This document shows positions 20,520 through 32,705 of a stretch of DNA of 64,000 nt, in pieces. Position 1 is the first letter of the stretch, and the number at the start of each line of letters is the position of its first letter. A program made the translations under genes and the position numbers. The stretch is from NCBI GenBank assembly GCA_033064195.1, contig JARBJD010000240.1:52339-116338 (forward strand). The letters run 5' to 3'. Origin of the DNA: Blattamonas nauphoetae. Lineage: Eukaryota; Preaxostyla; Oxymonadida. The notes beneath the pieces are model-generated. The model saw only the letters and a list, made by a program, of their open reading frames with translations, ran no database searches and had not been told where the DNA came from.

Positions 20520-23500
20520 GGGTAAGTCTAGGCTCAGATCCGGAAAAGTCTAGACGCAGATCTGCAGATCGGTCTAGGCGCAGATCTCGAAGTCTACACG
20601 CAGATCTCTCTTGTTTTGGTTCATTTCGACTTAAAAATGTTTGCAATCAAAGAATACGACGTGAAATGTGAATTTTGTGTTGATCATTTCGCATTTTTCG
20701 GCATTGCAGTTTGGAGTTGACTTCAGAGTTGATCCCACCCATGAATGTCGCTTGCTGCCGCTGCAGTATCCTCATCCCAATCACTGGCCGTTCAGTCTTC
20801 ATCCACAGGACGTATCGCCTTGTTAATGTCCTCCATCATCGCTTTCACACTCAAACGCGGTAGACATTCCCAAGCCGAGTGATTGCGTGTCTGAAGGCGA
20901 GTTCTGAGGAAGGAATGAGATTGTTGCGGTGTCACTTGGGACACTTACACTGAACCGCGAGAGAGAAGCCGTGAAAGGAGAGGAAGAGAAGGGCGACGAC
21001 GCGTTGAAGTGTCCAGTGTCGACAGCCTCAATCTCGTCAATCCCAACCAGTTCAAACGATCCCAACGTGTCGGTCTCGACCTCTTTGCCTGAGGGACGGA
21101 GTGTGGGGGACTGGCGAGAAGGCGGGCGAGGAGTGGGTCGAGGCAGGGAGGAGGATGTGGCAGCGGAGAGGAGGGAGTGTGGGAAGGGAGGTGTGTTGAA
21201 GAGAAGCTGATGCGAATCTGTCGGCGAACAGTGCAGTTCCTCGAAGATCGGTTGCTTTGGTTCATGCGGTGGTGACTGGGTTGATTTCGGTGATTGTGCT
21301 GTAGGGACTGTCTGCTTCCCAGACGACGACTTGTGAAGCGAATGGAAGATGGTTGGGATGCTCTGCTCAGCCTCCGAAGACTCTTCCGACGTGGCTGGCG
21401 ATCGAGACATGATTTTGAGACTGATCAGGGAGGTGTGCTGTCGGACATTGTGCTCGGACTGCCAGCCTCAAACATGAAGCGCTGGGCAGAGAGGGAGTGG
21501 TTGATGCTGCGTGGCTGAGGAGTGGTGGAGGGGAACGGGGGCATCCAACTAGTCGACGCCATCTGAAGAGAGAGGAAGGAGCGAGAGATCGACGCCGGTG
21601 AGTGTTGCGATGTTGAGAACAGCGGAGAGTCTGTCTGCCACGGCGACGATCCCCGAATGTGCGAAGGCTGGGTTGGCGGAGAATCGATTGAGACTACAGT
21701 GGCCTTCTGTGCCTTCGACTCCTCCTCTTCCGCTCTCGACTTGACGAAGAACTCCCATTCCTCTTGCCTTTGCTGCTCGGCGTCGAGTCTCGTCTGCGCG
21801 TTTCGTTGTTTGAGGTCGACGAGAAGCTGCTCTTGAATCTCGCTTGTCTTCGAACACCACTTCTCCAGATCAGCTTCGAGGGTCCCATCTTCGTCCAACG
21901 CTTCGGAGACAGCGTCGCACAGCTCGAGGATGTACTCGTCTCGACACAGCCACTCCAACACGTCAACCATCCCCACTCCCTTCACCTCAGGAAGCTCGAG
22001 AAGGGTGTTGTGGGTGAAAGAGACTGTGCGAGTGTGGGAGTGGTTGTTGATTGTTTGGACTGTTGCTACAGAATGACAATCAAATCGAGCAAGACGCCAT
22101 TCGACAAAATCAAGCATGATTTCTTCCTTCCCCTTGTCCTTCAGGTTACCCACCCAGTTCTGTTCGACTCGTGCCATCTCTTCCCGAAAGCTCTGTTCCT
22201 CCAATCGCCGTTCTTCCATCCCCTCCATCTCGATGGTCCGGACACGCTGGGCAAACTGCATCACCATGAACGGGTACACGAAGAGAAGAAGGATCCCGTG
22301 GCGTGTTTCTTCTGATGAGTGGTTTTGAGGAAGGAGGGTGAGGAGAAACTCGAGAAGGGACGAGCTCAGAGCGTGATCTGACAGACGGTGTTTCAGGAAT
22401 GGAGTGAAGATGAGATAGAAGGGATTGGTTGGGGCGAATGACGGGTGGTCGAAGAGAGCGGGCGGGAGGAAGGACGACAGGTTCACCTGGTCCAGCAAAG
22501 AAAGGGGATGATGAAAATCTAATCCAGAAATTGACGGAAGTGTCATGTTTGGCGTGTTTGGGGGGAAAAATAAGGTCAAAAGAGTGTTGGACGAATGGAG
22601 GGCGGTTCGAAGGTAGCGAAGAGCGGGCAAACTAAACGAGGAAGAAATGGGGATCTGTCCGAACAAAATAAGAATATGCTGGGTGAACACCGAGTTTGAG
22701 AAGAAAGAGAGGATTTGAGGGTGACTCGTGGATACCAAATGGCACGCCAGTTCACACAGTTGCTGGAGGGGGACAGAAGAAAGAGGAAATGTCGGGATCG
22801 ATTCATCTTCGAGATCTGCAACACCTGTTCTGTGTTTCCATGCGTTTAGGCAGTATGAGCAATCGGTACACGGATGAAGGGACACCAGATCACGCGAGGA
22901 GATCTCGTCTGAAGATGAGGGAATACCCGCGAGTGAGAGTGTCAGGACTTCTTGGAGGGCGTGGTTGTCGGAAAGGTTGGGTTTTGGGGGAGGAAAGAGG
23001 GAGAGTTGATGGGTCAGAGGGACTGACGTGATGGGGCTGAATAGGAGCGGAATTAGGTGCTTAGTGATCAGCGAAGAAAGGGGATGGGACGCTGGTGTAT
23101 TTGTCATTATGAGAAAAACCACATCAAACAATTGTTGCGTGATTGATCTCGGTGATGCAAAGAGGATCGCGAACACGATGGTGTGCAGAGAGGGATAATT
23201 CTGGACATGTTCGTCCTGATGTGCGGTGATAACAGCCTGTGCGTTGAACGAGAGCAACGACAGAAGCGTATTCGTGAGGGCAAGGAAAGGCGACGTCTGT
23301 TTCGGTGGTGTTGGCGTGAGGGGCGTAGAAATCTGATCTGCCTTGTCATTCTCTCGCAAATATGAAAAGAATGGTTGGCTGTTCTGTTGACTGAATTGAG
23401 TGTCAGGTGGTCGAGTGTGATGGTGTCTTGTGTTAGCGTTGGCATCTGGGATTACGATGATCTTCGTGAGGACCCTTGTTAGTTTGGAGATAACGCCGTT

Positions 23501-25036
23501 GTCGACAAGTTCTGTGACGACAGATTGGATTAAATTGTCTTCCTGTCCACGGCACATGATGCAGATTTCGTCGATCAAGAGGACTGCTCGCCTCCATCCG
23601 CCAAGACGGTCCAATTCCTGTTCATCAATCCGCTGAACAGACTCCGAGTTCTCAGAAAGCGACGAGAAGAAGGAGGATTTCCATGCCATCATCTCGCTTG
23701 GCAATTGAGACCAGGAACGATTGGACGAGGGCGATAGATGCCTGGAAGAGAGTTTGCGTTTTCGGACACTATTCGTCCAGAATCAGCTGTCGACAGCTTC
23801 AAAATCGATGTAGATCTGCTGGTCATGTTCAGAAGGGTGATTGACTGTGTACCACCATCCATCTTCAACAGCGAGGGGTGTATGGTCTTTTCCTTGGAAC
23901 CACCACTCGCAAAGCCAAAGGTGCATGTCATGAAGACCGCATTTGTTCAAACAAGCGTGTCCTTAACGATGTCTGTGTCTCCGCCTCGTCTCCTCATCCT
24001 TTGCACTCCCTCTTGTATATTCTTCGTGTTTTTCCGGCTTTTCTCATATCTGCAATGTCTCTTTGCACTGGGCAGGGAGGACAACGCGTTTGGGCCATAG
24101 TTGGTTACTCCTCACGCCTTCAGCTTCTTTCCTGGTCTGACCTCATTATGTTGTCCACAGCCTTGTAATTATGTTTATCTTTGGTTTTGGTTTCATCTTT
24201 CAGCCTTTGTTCTTCAACAGTCTTTCTCAGTCCTCGTTCACTCTCCTCCGAATTTGCATCTTTTAGATGCCCCTTTCTCGCTCCTTCTCGCACATTTCTT
24301 CCTGCGTCATCATTTCCTGTCATCCTGGTTTCATTGTTCTTCTTTCAAGCGGGGTGTAATGTTCAGCCATGTGCGGAGGAGACTGGTTCCAGATCAAAAT
24401 CGATTGAGGTGTGGAGGAAACGAGAGTGTCATCAGGATTAAGAAAGATGGGAAGGTAATGACCAGAATAATGATGAGATGCTGATGATGAAGTCAAGAGA
24501 GATATTCGAAGAAGAGAAGGGCATACGATTGGTGAGTGAACCGTCGATTCTGATTGGAGATCCTGGAGGATGGATGAGGAGATCAGTGAGAGTGAACTTG
24601 GAGACATGAGGAGAGAGGATATCTGGTGAAATTGAATCCAGAATTTTACAGGGCATTGGCAAACGCTGGTTGCTGGTGGAATTCAGTAGTGGAAACGATG
24701 ATGATGAAAAGGAGTATGGAAAAGGAATGGGAGAACAAACACTTGCTGGGGAGCATCCAGCCAGGTGCAGTTATTCGTTGTGCAGGCGATGAGACTTGAT
24801 CAACCCAGGTTCTGATCGAGATTTGAATCAACTGATGCAATAATGCTGTTAAGTGAAGTGAAAAGCCCAAAAACAGGATACGATGTCTATATTTAGGTTT
24901 GAGAAGATTAAAATGTGATTCAAAGTCGAAAATAACACGAAGAAAGAGAGATCTGCGTGTAGACTTCGAGATCTGCGCCTAGACCGATCTGCAGATCTGC
25001 GCCTAGACTTTTTCGGATCTGAGTCTAGACCTACCC
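20520..25036. mobile_element. MULE 2: gene-carrying Mutator-like element without transposase
   Basis: The ends share the terminal repeat of the autonomous-type MULE at 31252 (GGGTARGTCTAGRCTCAGAT, then repeated AGATCTGCAGATCGGTCTAG motifs). Flanking 9-mers AGCTCGAAT (20511-20519) and TGCTCGAAT (25037-25045) match at 8 of 9 positions, fitting the 9-bp duplication of Mutator elements. The 4.5-kb interior has no transposase. Instead it holds a large minus-strand reading frame (20823-23693). This is the structure of a Pack-MULE. The insertion lies in a coding exon of the helical host gene. The stretch 23930-24950 has no gene I recognise. Confidence 0.85.
20823..23693 (-). CDS. Large unrecognised protein carried inside MULE 2
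   Basis: The main frame (21425-23693) gives about 755 residues from MMAWKSSFFSSLSENSES. The N-terminal half is helical (RRAVLLIDEICIMCRGQEDN, LSLLSFNAQAVITAHQDEH). A Cys cluster CTDCSYC follows, then a coiled coil (MEGMEERRLEEQSFREEMAR; DLKQRNAQTRLDAEQQRQEE) and a Ser/Pro-rich tail. A second Ser/Pro-rich frame (20823-21410, MSRSPATSEESSEAEQS) is offset by one base and could be a further exon or a frameshifted end. The composition resembles the host helical genes nearby rather than a transposon protein, so captured host sequence is my inference. Function unknown. Confidence 0.55.
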
Positions 25037-25045
25037 TGCTCGAAT

Positions 25046-27250
25046 CACAATGTCCAACAGTCCAAACCGCACCATATTCATCTTGTTTCCAACACTGCAC
25101 TGACACACAAGTCTCTTCACAGCCTCCAGGTGGACTGAAACTGTTGCTGGAATTGGTGAGCTGAAAAGATGAGAGAAAAAACACGACAAACAGGATCGGT
25201 TTGAACATCATGTGAAAGCTCATATATCCAAAGGTAAACCACTGAGCTTCTGAAAAGTGGATGAATAACCGAAAGACACACTTGTGGGATTGAATTCGCT
25301 TGCCAAGTATGCGAGAAGAGAGAGTCCATCCATCAATTCTCTGGCTTGTACCGACAAATAAACAGACATGAATCTGACTAATTCAGCGACTGATCGAGCC
25401 GTTTCATGAAACAGGTGTTGATGTTCAGGGTGTAAAATGGGATCGGAAATTCTGCGTGGGTTCGAGCAAGCAAGTGCAGATCCGAAGCCAGGCGGAATGT
25501 TCGGCCATTGCAGAGATTCACAATGATATGCGACAAACGATTCTGGTGAATTGATGATGTTGTCACCGTTTGTTTGGCCTGCAAAACGGTACAGTTCCTT
25601 CACACTGTTGCAGTCGCCGAAAGGAGTTGTGATGAGGAGAAGAGGAATCAATATCACTTTCAACGGGCCTGTATAGTAAGGAGGAGCCAACTTTGACAAA
25701 AGAGCGGGAAGGAAGAAACGAACGACAAGCGGTGGAGGGAAATAGAGGAAGAGCTGGTGGATGGCAGAGAAGAAGTGTGTGGAAAATAGCATGAACGAGT
25801 TGTTCAGATGCTGGCCAATCTTCACAAGGTCTGAATCCATCAGACGATGATGCAATCCTCGTCGACAGAGCGCATGAAACCCGCCCAATCCCGTGTTGAG
25901 GAGAAAAGGTGGCAAAACGATGTTTAAATCATTGTAAGGGAGGAGGAACTCGAGAGGGTCTGTTCGGAGTATCCGTTCGAAGATGAGGTCGAGAGGAGGC
26001 TGGTGCGGCTTGGACGGGTTGAGTGAGGTGTGACAAAGCAAGAAAAATAAGTTCTCGTCCCTTAGAAGAGTGTGATGATCAATTTCAGGATGTTTCGTGA
26101 GGAATGTGGTGAGAATGTGAGGAAAATCACGATTGAATCGAAGCGAGATCAGAAGGCAATACGAAAGCAGAGATGGAGAAGAATAAGTGGTGTCCTCCAG
26201 TCGAGAGTCGTGGAAAAAAGCGTTGATTCGATACACAGCTTGTTGTTGTCGTTCGAAAGAGAGAAATAGGGATGTAGCTCGAGCTCTCCCAATCTGGTCT
26301 TCGATCAGACGATCTCGGAGGAACATGATCAGAATGATGGATTGGACGAATGTATCTTTGACCCTTAAATCTGCCGAGATCAGACCATTCCAGTCGAATA
26401 GTGCTGTCGGAAACGGTGGACCAGAATCAAGAATATACTGGAAGATCCAAGTCATCGAAATTCGAATCAGTGCGTGTTGTTCTTCGAATCGACCATCGCG
26501 GAAGGCTGAGCGGACTCGATTCCATAGTCGGGGCAGCAGGGGAATTTCACTCAACGTGTCGAATAAAAAGTTGAATAGACGGAACGCAGCTTCGCGAATT
26601 AGAGATTCGGAGGCGCCGAGAACAGAGACAAGTCGATCTACGAAGTTTGGAAGGTCGCGAATGCAATTCTCAGCACCAACGAGTTCACAGACAGATTGAC
26701 AGCGAATCTGTGAACGAACTAGTTTCTCGTTATCAGCCTCGTCGAAGAGGGAAGAGTCGAATCTCTCTGTTTGGTCGATGTTGTCCCGATGGATGAGTTG
26801 GAGTTTGTGATTGGAGAGATCAGGTGGAATGTGTGCGGGGGGATTGGGAGGTAGACCCGAGGTGAGGAGAGAGTGCAGGATGTTAAGAAGTTTGAGGGAT
26901 TCCTGTTTGACTTGGGTGGACGACGAGAGAGTTCGAAGAGAAGAGTCGAGGTGAACTTGGAGAGAGGTGTGCGGAGATGAGTGCGACGAATGCAGAGACG
27001 ATGTTGAACTCTCCTCTGACTCTTCCTCCGACGACGCCAGTTGTTGGAACTTCGCTTGGAGCGAGAGAAGCGTCGGTCGGAAGAATGGCTGTTTGAGAAA
27101 CGACGTATCATTCTGAACAAGGTGAGAAAATGATGAAGACACACCATCACTTCCTCCCCCGATGTAACTTTGTTCAGAAACAAGATCCACGACGAGATCC
27201 GTCTCGCTTCTTCAAATAAAACTGGATCATACTGTTTGCTCACCACAACC
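25046..27250 (-). CDS. Helical-repeat host protein, 3' end disrupted by two transposons
   Basis: The first visible exon (27169-27246) reads SKQYDPVLFEEARRISSWIL and is joined across intron 27113-27168 to NDTSFLKQPFFRPTLLSLQA. The main exon (25240-27112) is about 620 residues, mostly alpha-helical and HEAT/ARM-like (LVGAENCIRDLPNFVDRLVS, ESLIREAAFRLFNFLFDTL). Intron 25147-25239 leads to ATVSVHLEAVKRLVCQCSVG..NMVRFGLLDIVIRA, which breaks at the MULE 2 target site. The same frame resumes at 18872 (minus) beyond the MULE and pogo insertions and soon stops. No ATG is certain at the 5' end, so an upstream exon is likely. Function unknown. Confidence 0.65.
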
Positions 27251-27259
27251 AGCTGGGCG

Positions 27260-27920
27260 ATTCTGAATGAAAACTTGTTTTACACTAATGTGCGTCACCA
27301 AAAATTATTTTTTGCCCAATTACCGTTCACCTGTGTAATAGACAGAAAACAGGAAAATTAGTGGAATTAAAGTTCGATCGCGTTCGATATCGTCATTTTT
27401 TGTTGAAGACAATTGTGCACACTTTTTATCACAGAACAAGTTCAAAAAGAGATAAATGATGGAAAACGAAGGAAAAAGCTCATTCTGTGTGAAAGAACCA
27501 ACACAAGGTCATCTATTGGAGAAAAAGTCACAAACTGTTCGAGGAGACATATTCAACAGACTTGATAAGATTAGTCTTGGAAATTTCAGAAAGTATCCGG
27601 ACGATGCGGTTTGTGATAAATTGTGAAGGAAAAACGAGCATGAGAGGAACTGTAGCAGTGGGAGGAAGATCGAAAAGAGTGAATCGAATTTGACGGTTTA
27701 CAACGAGAAATTGCTGAAACAAAAGGAGAAATAGAGCGAAAACAGTCCAAAACGTTCAATCATGCGATTCTTGAGAGATCCTTATGGCTCCTGAGATTTG
27801 ATTTGCGACGAGACAAAAAAGTGCTGAGTTTCAGCACATGAGAACAAAAAACAATACATACAGTCTGATCTACATCCAATACGCTGGTTGAGACGGGTCG
27901 GATCATCTAGATTCATAATC
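27260..27920. other. Gap without a recognised gene
   Basis: AT-rich with short frames only. A 64-residue minus frame (27528-27722) resembles host helical protein sequence (FVVNRQIRFTLFDLPPTATV) but cannot be joined to a neighbour with confidence. Confidence 0.4.
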
Positions 27921-27929
27921 AAATAAAGT

Positions 27930-28832
27930 TGGATGGTGAGAAGGAGCCTGAACTTTGAATCGGAAAGATATCACGCGAGAATGAAGAAAAGTTGAATATC
28001 AAACCTTTATGATGTCGATAGTGGCTGGACCTGTGAACTGGGAGGATTTCTGGGAGATCTTCAACTTCAAGACGAAAGGGAGACGCATGCAAGTTTTGAT
28101 TTAGAATCGCCCAGCTCGGAATCGAGAAGTGGTATGAATTCGTTGAATTTTGAAATGAGACTTTCCCATCCAACAGAACCCAGCTGGACCGGTTGGATTA
28201 CCAGGCGATTCCTTTCAGAGCGATCTAGTGGGAGTTGTGTGATTGCCATGTTATTTTCTTCAATGTGACGACCGATGTTGAAAGTTTGAAATGTGAGATG
28301 GACCGAGCCAATAAACTCCAAGTGGGTGACAATTGAATATGTCAACATCTTTGTCCACATCAAAGTGTCGAGCAAGCTGGAATCATCTGGAACTTTTGGA
28401 TGACGAGTTTGGAGAGTTCACCGATGATTTCTTCAAGTTTGGATGAGGCACAGGCTGGAACCACATGACCAGAGCTGATGAGATAATTGATGAAGTGTCC
28501 AAGGACTGACGAAATCACATTTTCTCGAAAATGATGTTCAATTCGGGTTGGGAGACAGTTTGAACAGCATAGTCGACGAATAGAATCAAGAAAAAGCCGT
28601 GATAAGCTGACAATGCTGTCAGAATAAGATTGTGTGGAATGAGGAGGAGATGAATCCGAATGCGAGGCGGAGAGTTCTGAAAAAGAAGAAAGTCGAGATG
28701 AAGAGACAAACTAATCCGAGCAGTTCCAAATCCATCAACCAAAACATCATCCCAATCAAACCGAAACGACGTCTTGCACTCTAAAGCGGCCGATTCAAGT
28801 CCGATCACGGCACATTCGAACCATTCCATCAA
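27930..28832 (-). pseudogene. Helical host gene remnant, several frames
   Basis: The exon at about 28700-28832 reads MEWFECAVIGLESAALECKTSF..DWDDVLVDGFGTARIS. After an intron ending TTTTTCAG, the next frame reads ELSASHSDSSPPHSTQSYSD and LFLDSIRRLCCSNCLPTRIE, then VISSVLGHFINYLISSGHVV. Near 28400 the frame jumps to SSLLDTLMWTKMLTYSIVTH..HLTFQTFNIGRHIEENN and ends at 28067. No GT-AG pair explains the jump, so it is probably a frameshift in a decaying gene. The style matches the helical genes of this window. No family assigned. Confidence 0.45.
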
Positions 28833-29148
28833 AACCTGAAAAAATCAGAATCAAGAATCCGGACCCATAAAATCGTACATAATCAAAAGGGAATGCAGAC
28901 CTGCCATTCAATCTCATCTCCAGCTTCACATATCGATGTAACAAACGAGGACAATGCTTTCAAGCTTCCCAGCTCCACCAGAGAATTACCAGAATCATTT
29001 GATGCTATGGGAGTATGCCCGGACATTTGAAGGTGGTGAGCAATAAAGCTGAAACTGATATCAATGAAGTCAGTTCCTTGGTTATTGATTTAGATCAGTT
29101 ACTTATTTAAGCGTATCTATTTCTGTCTCTGAGAGAAAGCTTCTGTAA

Positions 29149-29760
29149 TCACAAACGTTTTGGCTTGATTGAGAGAAAAAATGCCCGAGTACGTTTGGTG
29201 GAATGAATATAAAGCAACAAAAATATCTTCCGAATGAAGCCGAAGCACATCCGAGAAGGATCGGCCGAGTTGAGGTTGTATGTGGTTCTCGAGTATCCAA
29301 AGAGAATAAACGTGGTATTTAACAGGATCACATTCAAGGCACGCTCCGATGTGACAGAGATGAACTGCGAGGCTGTGGCACCTGGCAGAGAAGTCGGGTT
29401 CACCACACGGTCCAGATCGCCGAAGATGAAGACTGAATTAGCGATGGCTGCGGAGCAGGACAAGAAAGATGTGGAGGATGAGATGACGAATGGGGCAGTT
29501 GGAGGTGTGGCGAGAAGCGATGTGTTGATCCACACAAGGCTTCCCTTCGAGCCCGCACCGCTCGCTCCACAATCTTTGAACGTAACCGCTGTGAAGGTCA
29601 CTTTTCCGGTCGCCCCAGACTTCGGCCAATCCATCATGGTGCTCATTTCTACGGGAAATCGGGACATTACAACATTTTCAATGAAGATCCTTGAAATTCT
29701 GGTCAATGATTGCACAGAGCTCAAGAATCCAACTCTCGTGAACACCTCCAACTGCCCCAT
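29149..29760 (-). pseudogene. Fragment of a beta-helix surface protein
   Basis: About 200 codons read GKVTFTAVTFKDCGASGAGS, SSSTSFLSCSAAIANSVFIF and NVILLNTTFILFGYSRTTYN. This is the short-rung Ser/Thr/Phe pattern of the beta-helix ectodomain proteins at 8365 and 43539, but it is not a close copy of either. There is no signal peptide, stalk or membrane span. Its 3' part forms one arm of the hairpin at 29235-30016. Confidence 0.55.
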
Positions 29761-30016
29761 TCGTCATCTCATCCTCCACATCTTTCTTGTCCTGCTCCGC
29801 AGCCATCGCTAATTCAGTCTTCATCTTCGGCGATCTGGACCGTGTGGTGAACCCGACTTCTCTGCCAGGTGCCACAGCCTCGCAGTTCATCTCTGTCACA
29901 TCGGAGCGTGCCTTGAATGTGATCCTGTTAAATACCACGTTTATTCTCTTTTGGATACTCGAGAACCACATACAACCTCAACTCGGCCGATCCTTCTCGG
30001 ATGTGCTTCGGCTTCA
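29235..30016. repeat. Hairpin: near-perfect 275-bp inverted repeat
   Basis: 29235-29508 and 29742-30016 are reverse complements with one single-base indel visible (CCAAAGAG versus CCAAAAGAG). They are separated by about 233 bp. The arms carry beta-helix protein coding sequence. A transcript across it would fold into a long double-stranded stem. Confidence 0.9.
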
Positions 30017-30094
30017 ATTTCACAATTTCATGGATCAAACGATTCATGATGCCAGAACAGTGAGATGGGGTGAATGAAGAGGAAACGGGATCTA

Positions 30095-30694
30095 TCAATT
30101 GTAACGGTGGTTAATTCCGAATAATGTCACGATTGTATATGTTTGCAGTCTCACGTTCTCTCCTTGACTGTCAGAAGTGTCATTGAACAGCGCTTGCTCG
30201 AGTCCGTTGTGAAACCCTTCCTGTTCCAGTGTCTGCAACAGAATCTTCGCTCTGCCCACAGATTCAGCTCCGTCACAATCCCACCTGCTGATGTGAGAGA
30301 ACATGTACCAGACGAGGAATTGATGGAGGGAGTCGTCTTCAACTTTCGAAAAGAGTGTTTGGAAGACCATTGGGATGGGTGAAGAACAAATAAAATTCAG
30401 CGTCGGTTTGTGGAACACACTCACATCGAAGAGAGAAAATATCACTTGCACTATTTCTTTGTATTCATTGATCCACGACATGAGGTGGGGATTGCGAGCG
30501 ATCTGGGCGAGAGACGGACCGATTGGAATCAAAACTGCACGGAGAACGACATCTCGGATGGATTGAACGCTGATAGCTGCGATGGATGGGAGGGACGTCA
30601 AAGTGAAGAGAGAGGAGAGCCAGACGCCTGCTTGTGAAAATCTAACGATGTCAGTCAGGATACGTTTATCCTCAACTGCAGACAGATTGAGCAA
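30095..30694 (-). pseudogene. Helical paralogue-family protein, copy 3, 5'-truncated
   Basis: About 199 residues (LNLSAVEDKRILTDIVRFSQ to LFGINHRYN) align with the C-terminal 200 residues of the proteins at 2777 and 15755 (SIRDVVLRAVLIPIGPSLAQ; FHKPTLNFICSSPIPMVFQ; KILLQTLEQEGF). The first 150 residues, including the MTAP start, are absent. No start codon is positioned to make this a complete member, so it is a truncated copy beside the hairpin. Confidence 0.7.
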
Positions 30695-31560
30695 GTGAAG
30701 AGTGGAGAGAATGTTGGGAAAGAGGTTAATCAGATGAGGAACACTTCGTGGACGCCTTTGAGGAACACGTTTTCAACCGCACTTGGTAACAATTTGTTGT
30801 GGTTGGATCGACACTTTCAAGCATGAATCCAGAACATCAACAGGTGTGAAAATTTGTTGATCCATCACTATTCTGGTTTTCTACTTTTTTCATCTCTCGT
30901 GTTCTGACATCTCTTCAGGATATCGCAAAAACCTTCGACAAAGATGAAATGGTTTGAATCATGACGATTCTCATGTCTATCACACACTCACAACGACATT
31001 CACAGAGTGCCTTCCAGACACGCAATGACCGAGAGAACCAACTCCTCGCAAATCAACTCCAACAAATTCAACACGCTCTGATCGAGTCGAAGGATCGAAC
31101 AATCGCCGAACAGAAACGACAGCTTGCGGATAAAGCCGAGCAAGAACGAGAATTGATCCTGTTGCGAGCCGACAAGGAAACCTTCCTTTCAACTTTGAGC
31201 TCAATGCAGCGAGAGAAAGACTGGCTGTGGCAGGAGAAGATGGAATGCCAGGGGTAGGTCTAGACTCAGATCTGAAAAAGTCTAGACGCAGATCTGCAGA
31301 TCGGTCTAGACGCAGATCTGAAAGTCTACACGCAGATCTGTTATTATTGTCTCTATTTTGGTTTATAATGTGTCTTTAATGAATGACAGAGACGTGGAAT
31401 AGAGAGAAAAGGAGAATCGAGCAATTTCAAAGATTGAAAATGATAGATTAAGGTAAAGGGTCGCGAACTAACTTCGTTCACAAAGTGGGATGTCGAAGTG
31501 AGAAAAGAGAGAGACTTGGTTTAGATGAAGTCAACGATTCGGAAGGTTGAGGAGGAGGGG

Positions 31561-32520
31561 GTTGTCACGAAGCGACTGGTTGCGGAGACGATGCCAACGA
31601 GTCGGATGGCTGCGGAGACGATGCCAACCAGTCGGATGGTTGCGGAGACGATGCCAACGAGTCGGATGGCTGCGGAGACGATGCCAACCAGTCGGATGGT
31701 TGCGGAGATGGTTCTCACGAAGCGACTGGTTGCGGAGATGGTTCTCACGAAGCGACTGGTTGCGGAGATGGTTCTCACGAAGCGACTGGTTGCGGAGATG
31801 GTTCTCACGAAGCGACTGGTTGCGGAGATGGTTCTCACGAAGCGACTGGTTGCGGAGATGGTTCTCACGAAGCGACTGGTTGCGGAGATGGTTCTCACGA
31901 AGCGACTGGTTGAGGAGATGGTTCTCACGAAGCGACTGGTTGCGGAGATGGTTCTCACGAAGCGACTGGTTGCGGAGATGGTTCTCACGAAGCGACTGGT
32001 TGCGGAGATGGTTCTCACGAAGCGACTGGTTGCGGAGATGGTTCTCACGAAGCGACTGGTTGCGGAGATGGTTCTCACGAAGCGACTGGTTGCGGAGATG
32101 GTTCTCACGAAGCGACTGCTTGAGGAGATGGTTCTCACGAAGCGACTGGTTGCGGAGATGGTTCTCACGAAGCGACTGCTTGAGGAGATGGTTCTCACGA
32201 AGCGACTGGTTGCGGAGATGGTTCTCACGAAGCGACTGGTTGCGGAGATGGTTCTCACGAAGCGACTGGTTGCGGAGATGGTTCTCACGAAGCGACTGCT
32301 TGAAGAGATGGTTCTCACGAAGCGACTGCTTGAGGAGATGGTTCTCACGAAGCGACTGGTTGCGGAGATGGTTCTCACGAAGCGACTGGTTGCGGAGATG
32401 GTTCTCACGAAGCGACTGGTTGCGGAGATGGTTCTCACGAAGCGACTGGTTGCGGAGATGGTTCTCACGACGCGACTGGTTGCGGAGATGGTTCTCACGA
32501 AGCGACTGGTTGCGGAGACG
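31561..32520 (+). repeat. 30-bp tandem array in the left TIR of MULE 1
   Basis: About 27 units of a 30-mer beginning GTTCTCACGAAGCGACTGG (31711-32520), preceded by five variant units with ATGCCAAC and followed by diverged ones. Every reading frame stays open because the unit is a multiple of three without stops, so the 325-374-residue frames here are products of the repeat (for example LTKRLVAEMV repeated) and not evidence for a protein. Confidence 0.95.
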
Positions 32521-32705
32521 ATGTCAACAAATCGAATGGTTGATAAGATGGTTGTGGCGAGTCGGATGATTGAGGAGATGGTTGTCGCGAGTCGGCTGGT
32601 TGAGGAGACGATGTCAATGTGTCACATGAATATCCGGAGTGGAATCTGAGTCACACTTCACTCCAAATGTACAATTATTATTGGTGAGCTGTTGCAACTG
32701 TCTCG

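Noticed and set aside
31525-32649. Long open frames of 325-374 residues on both strands, and 511-566 residues at 35064-36768
   Set aside because: They arise because a 30-bp stop-free unit is repeated; all frames stay open. No independent evidence for a protein.
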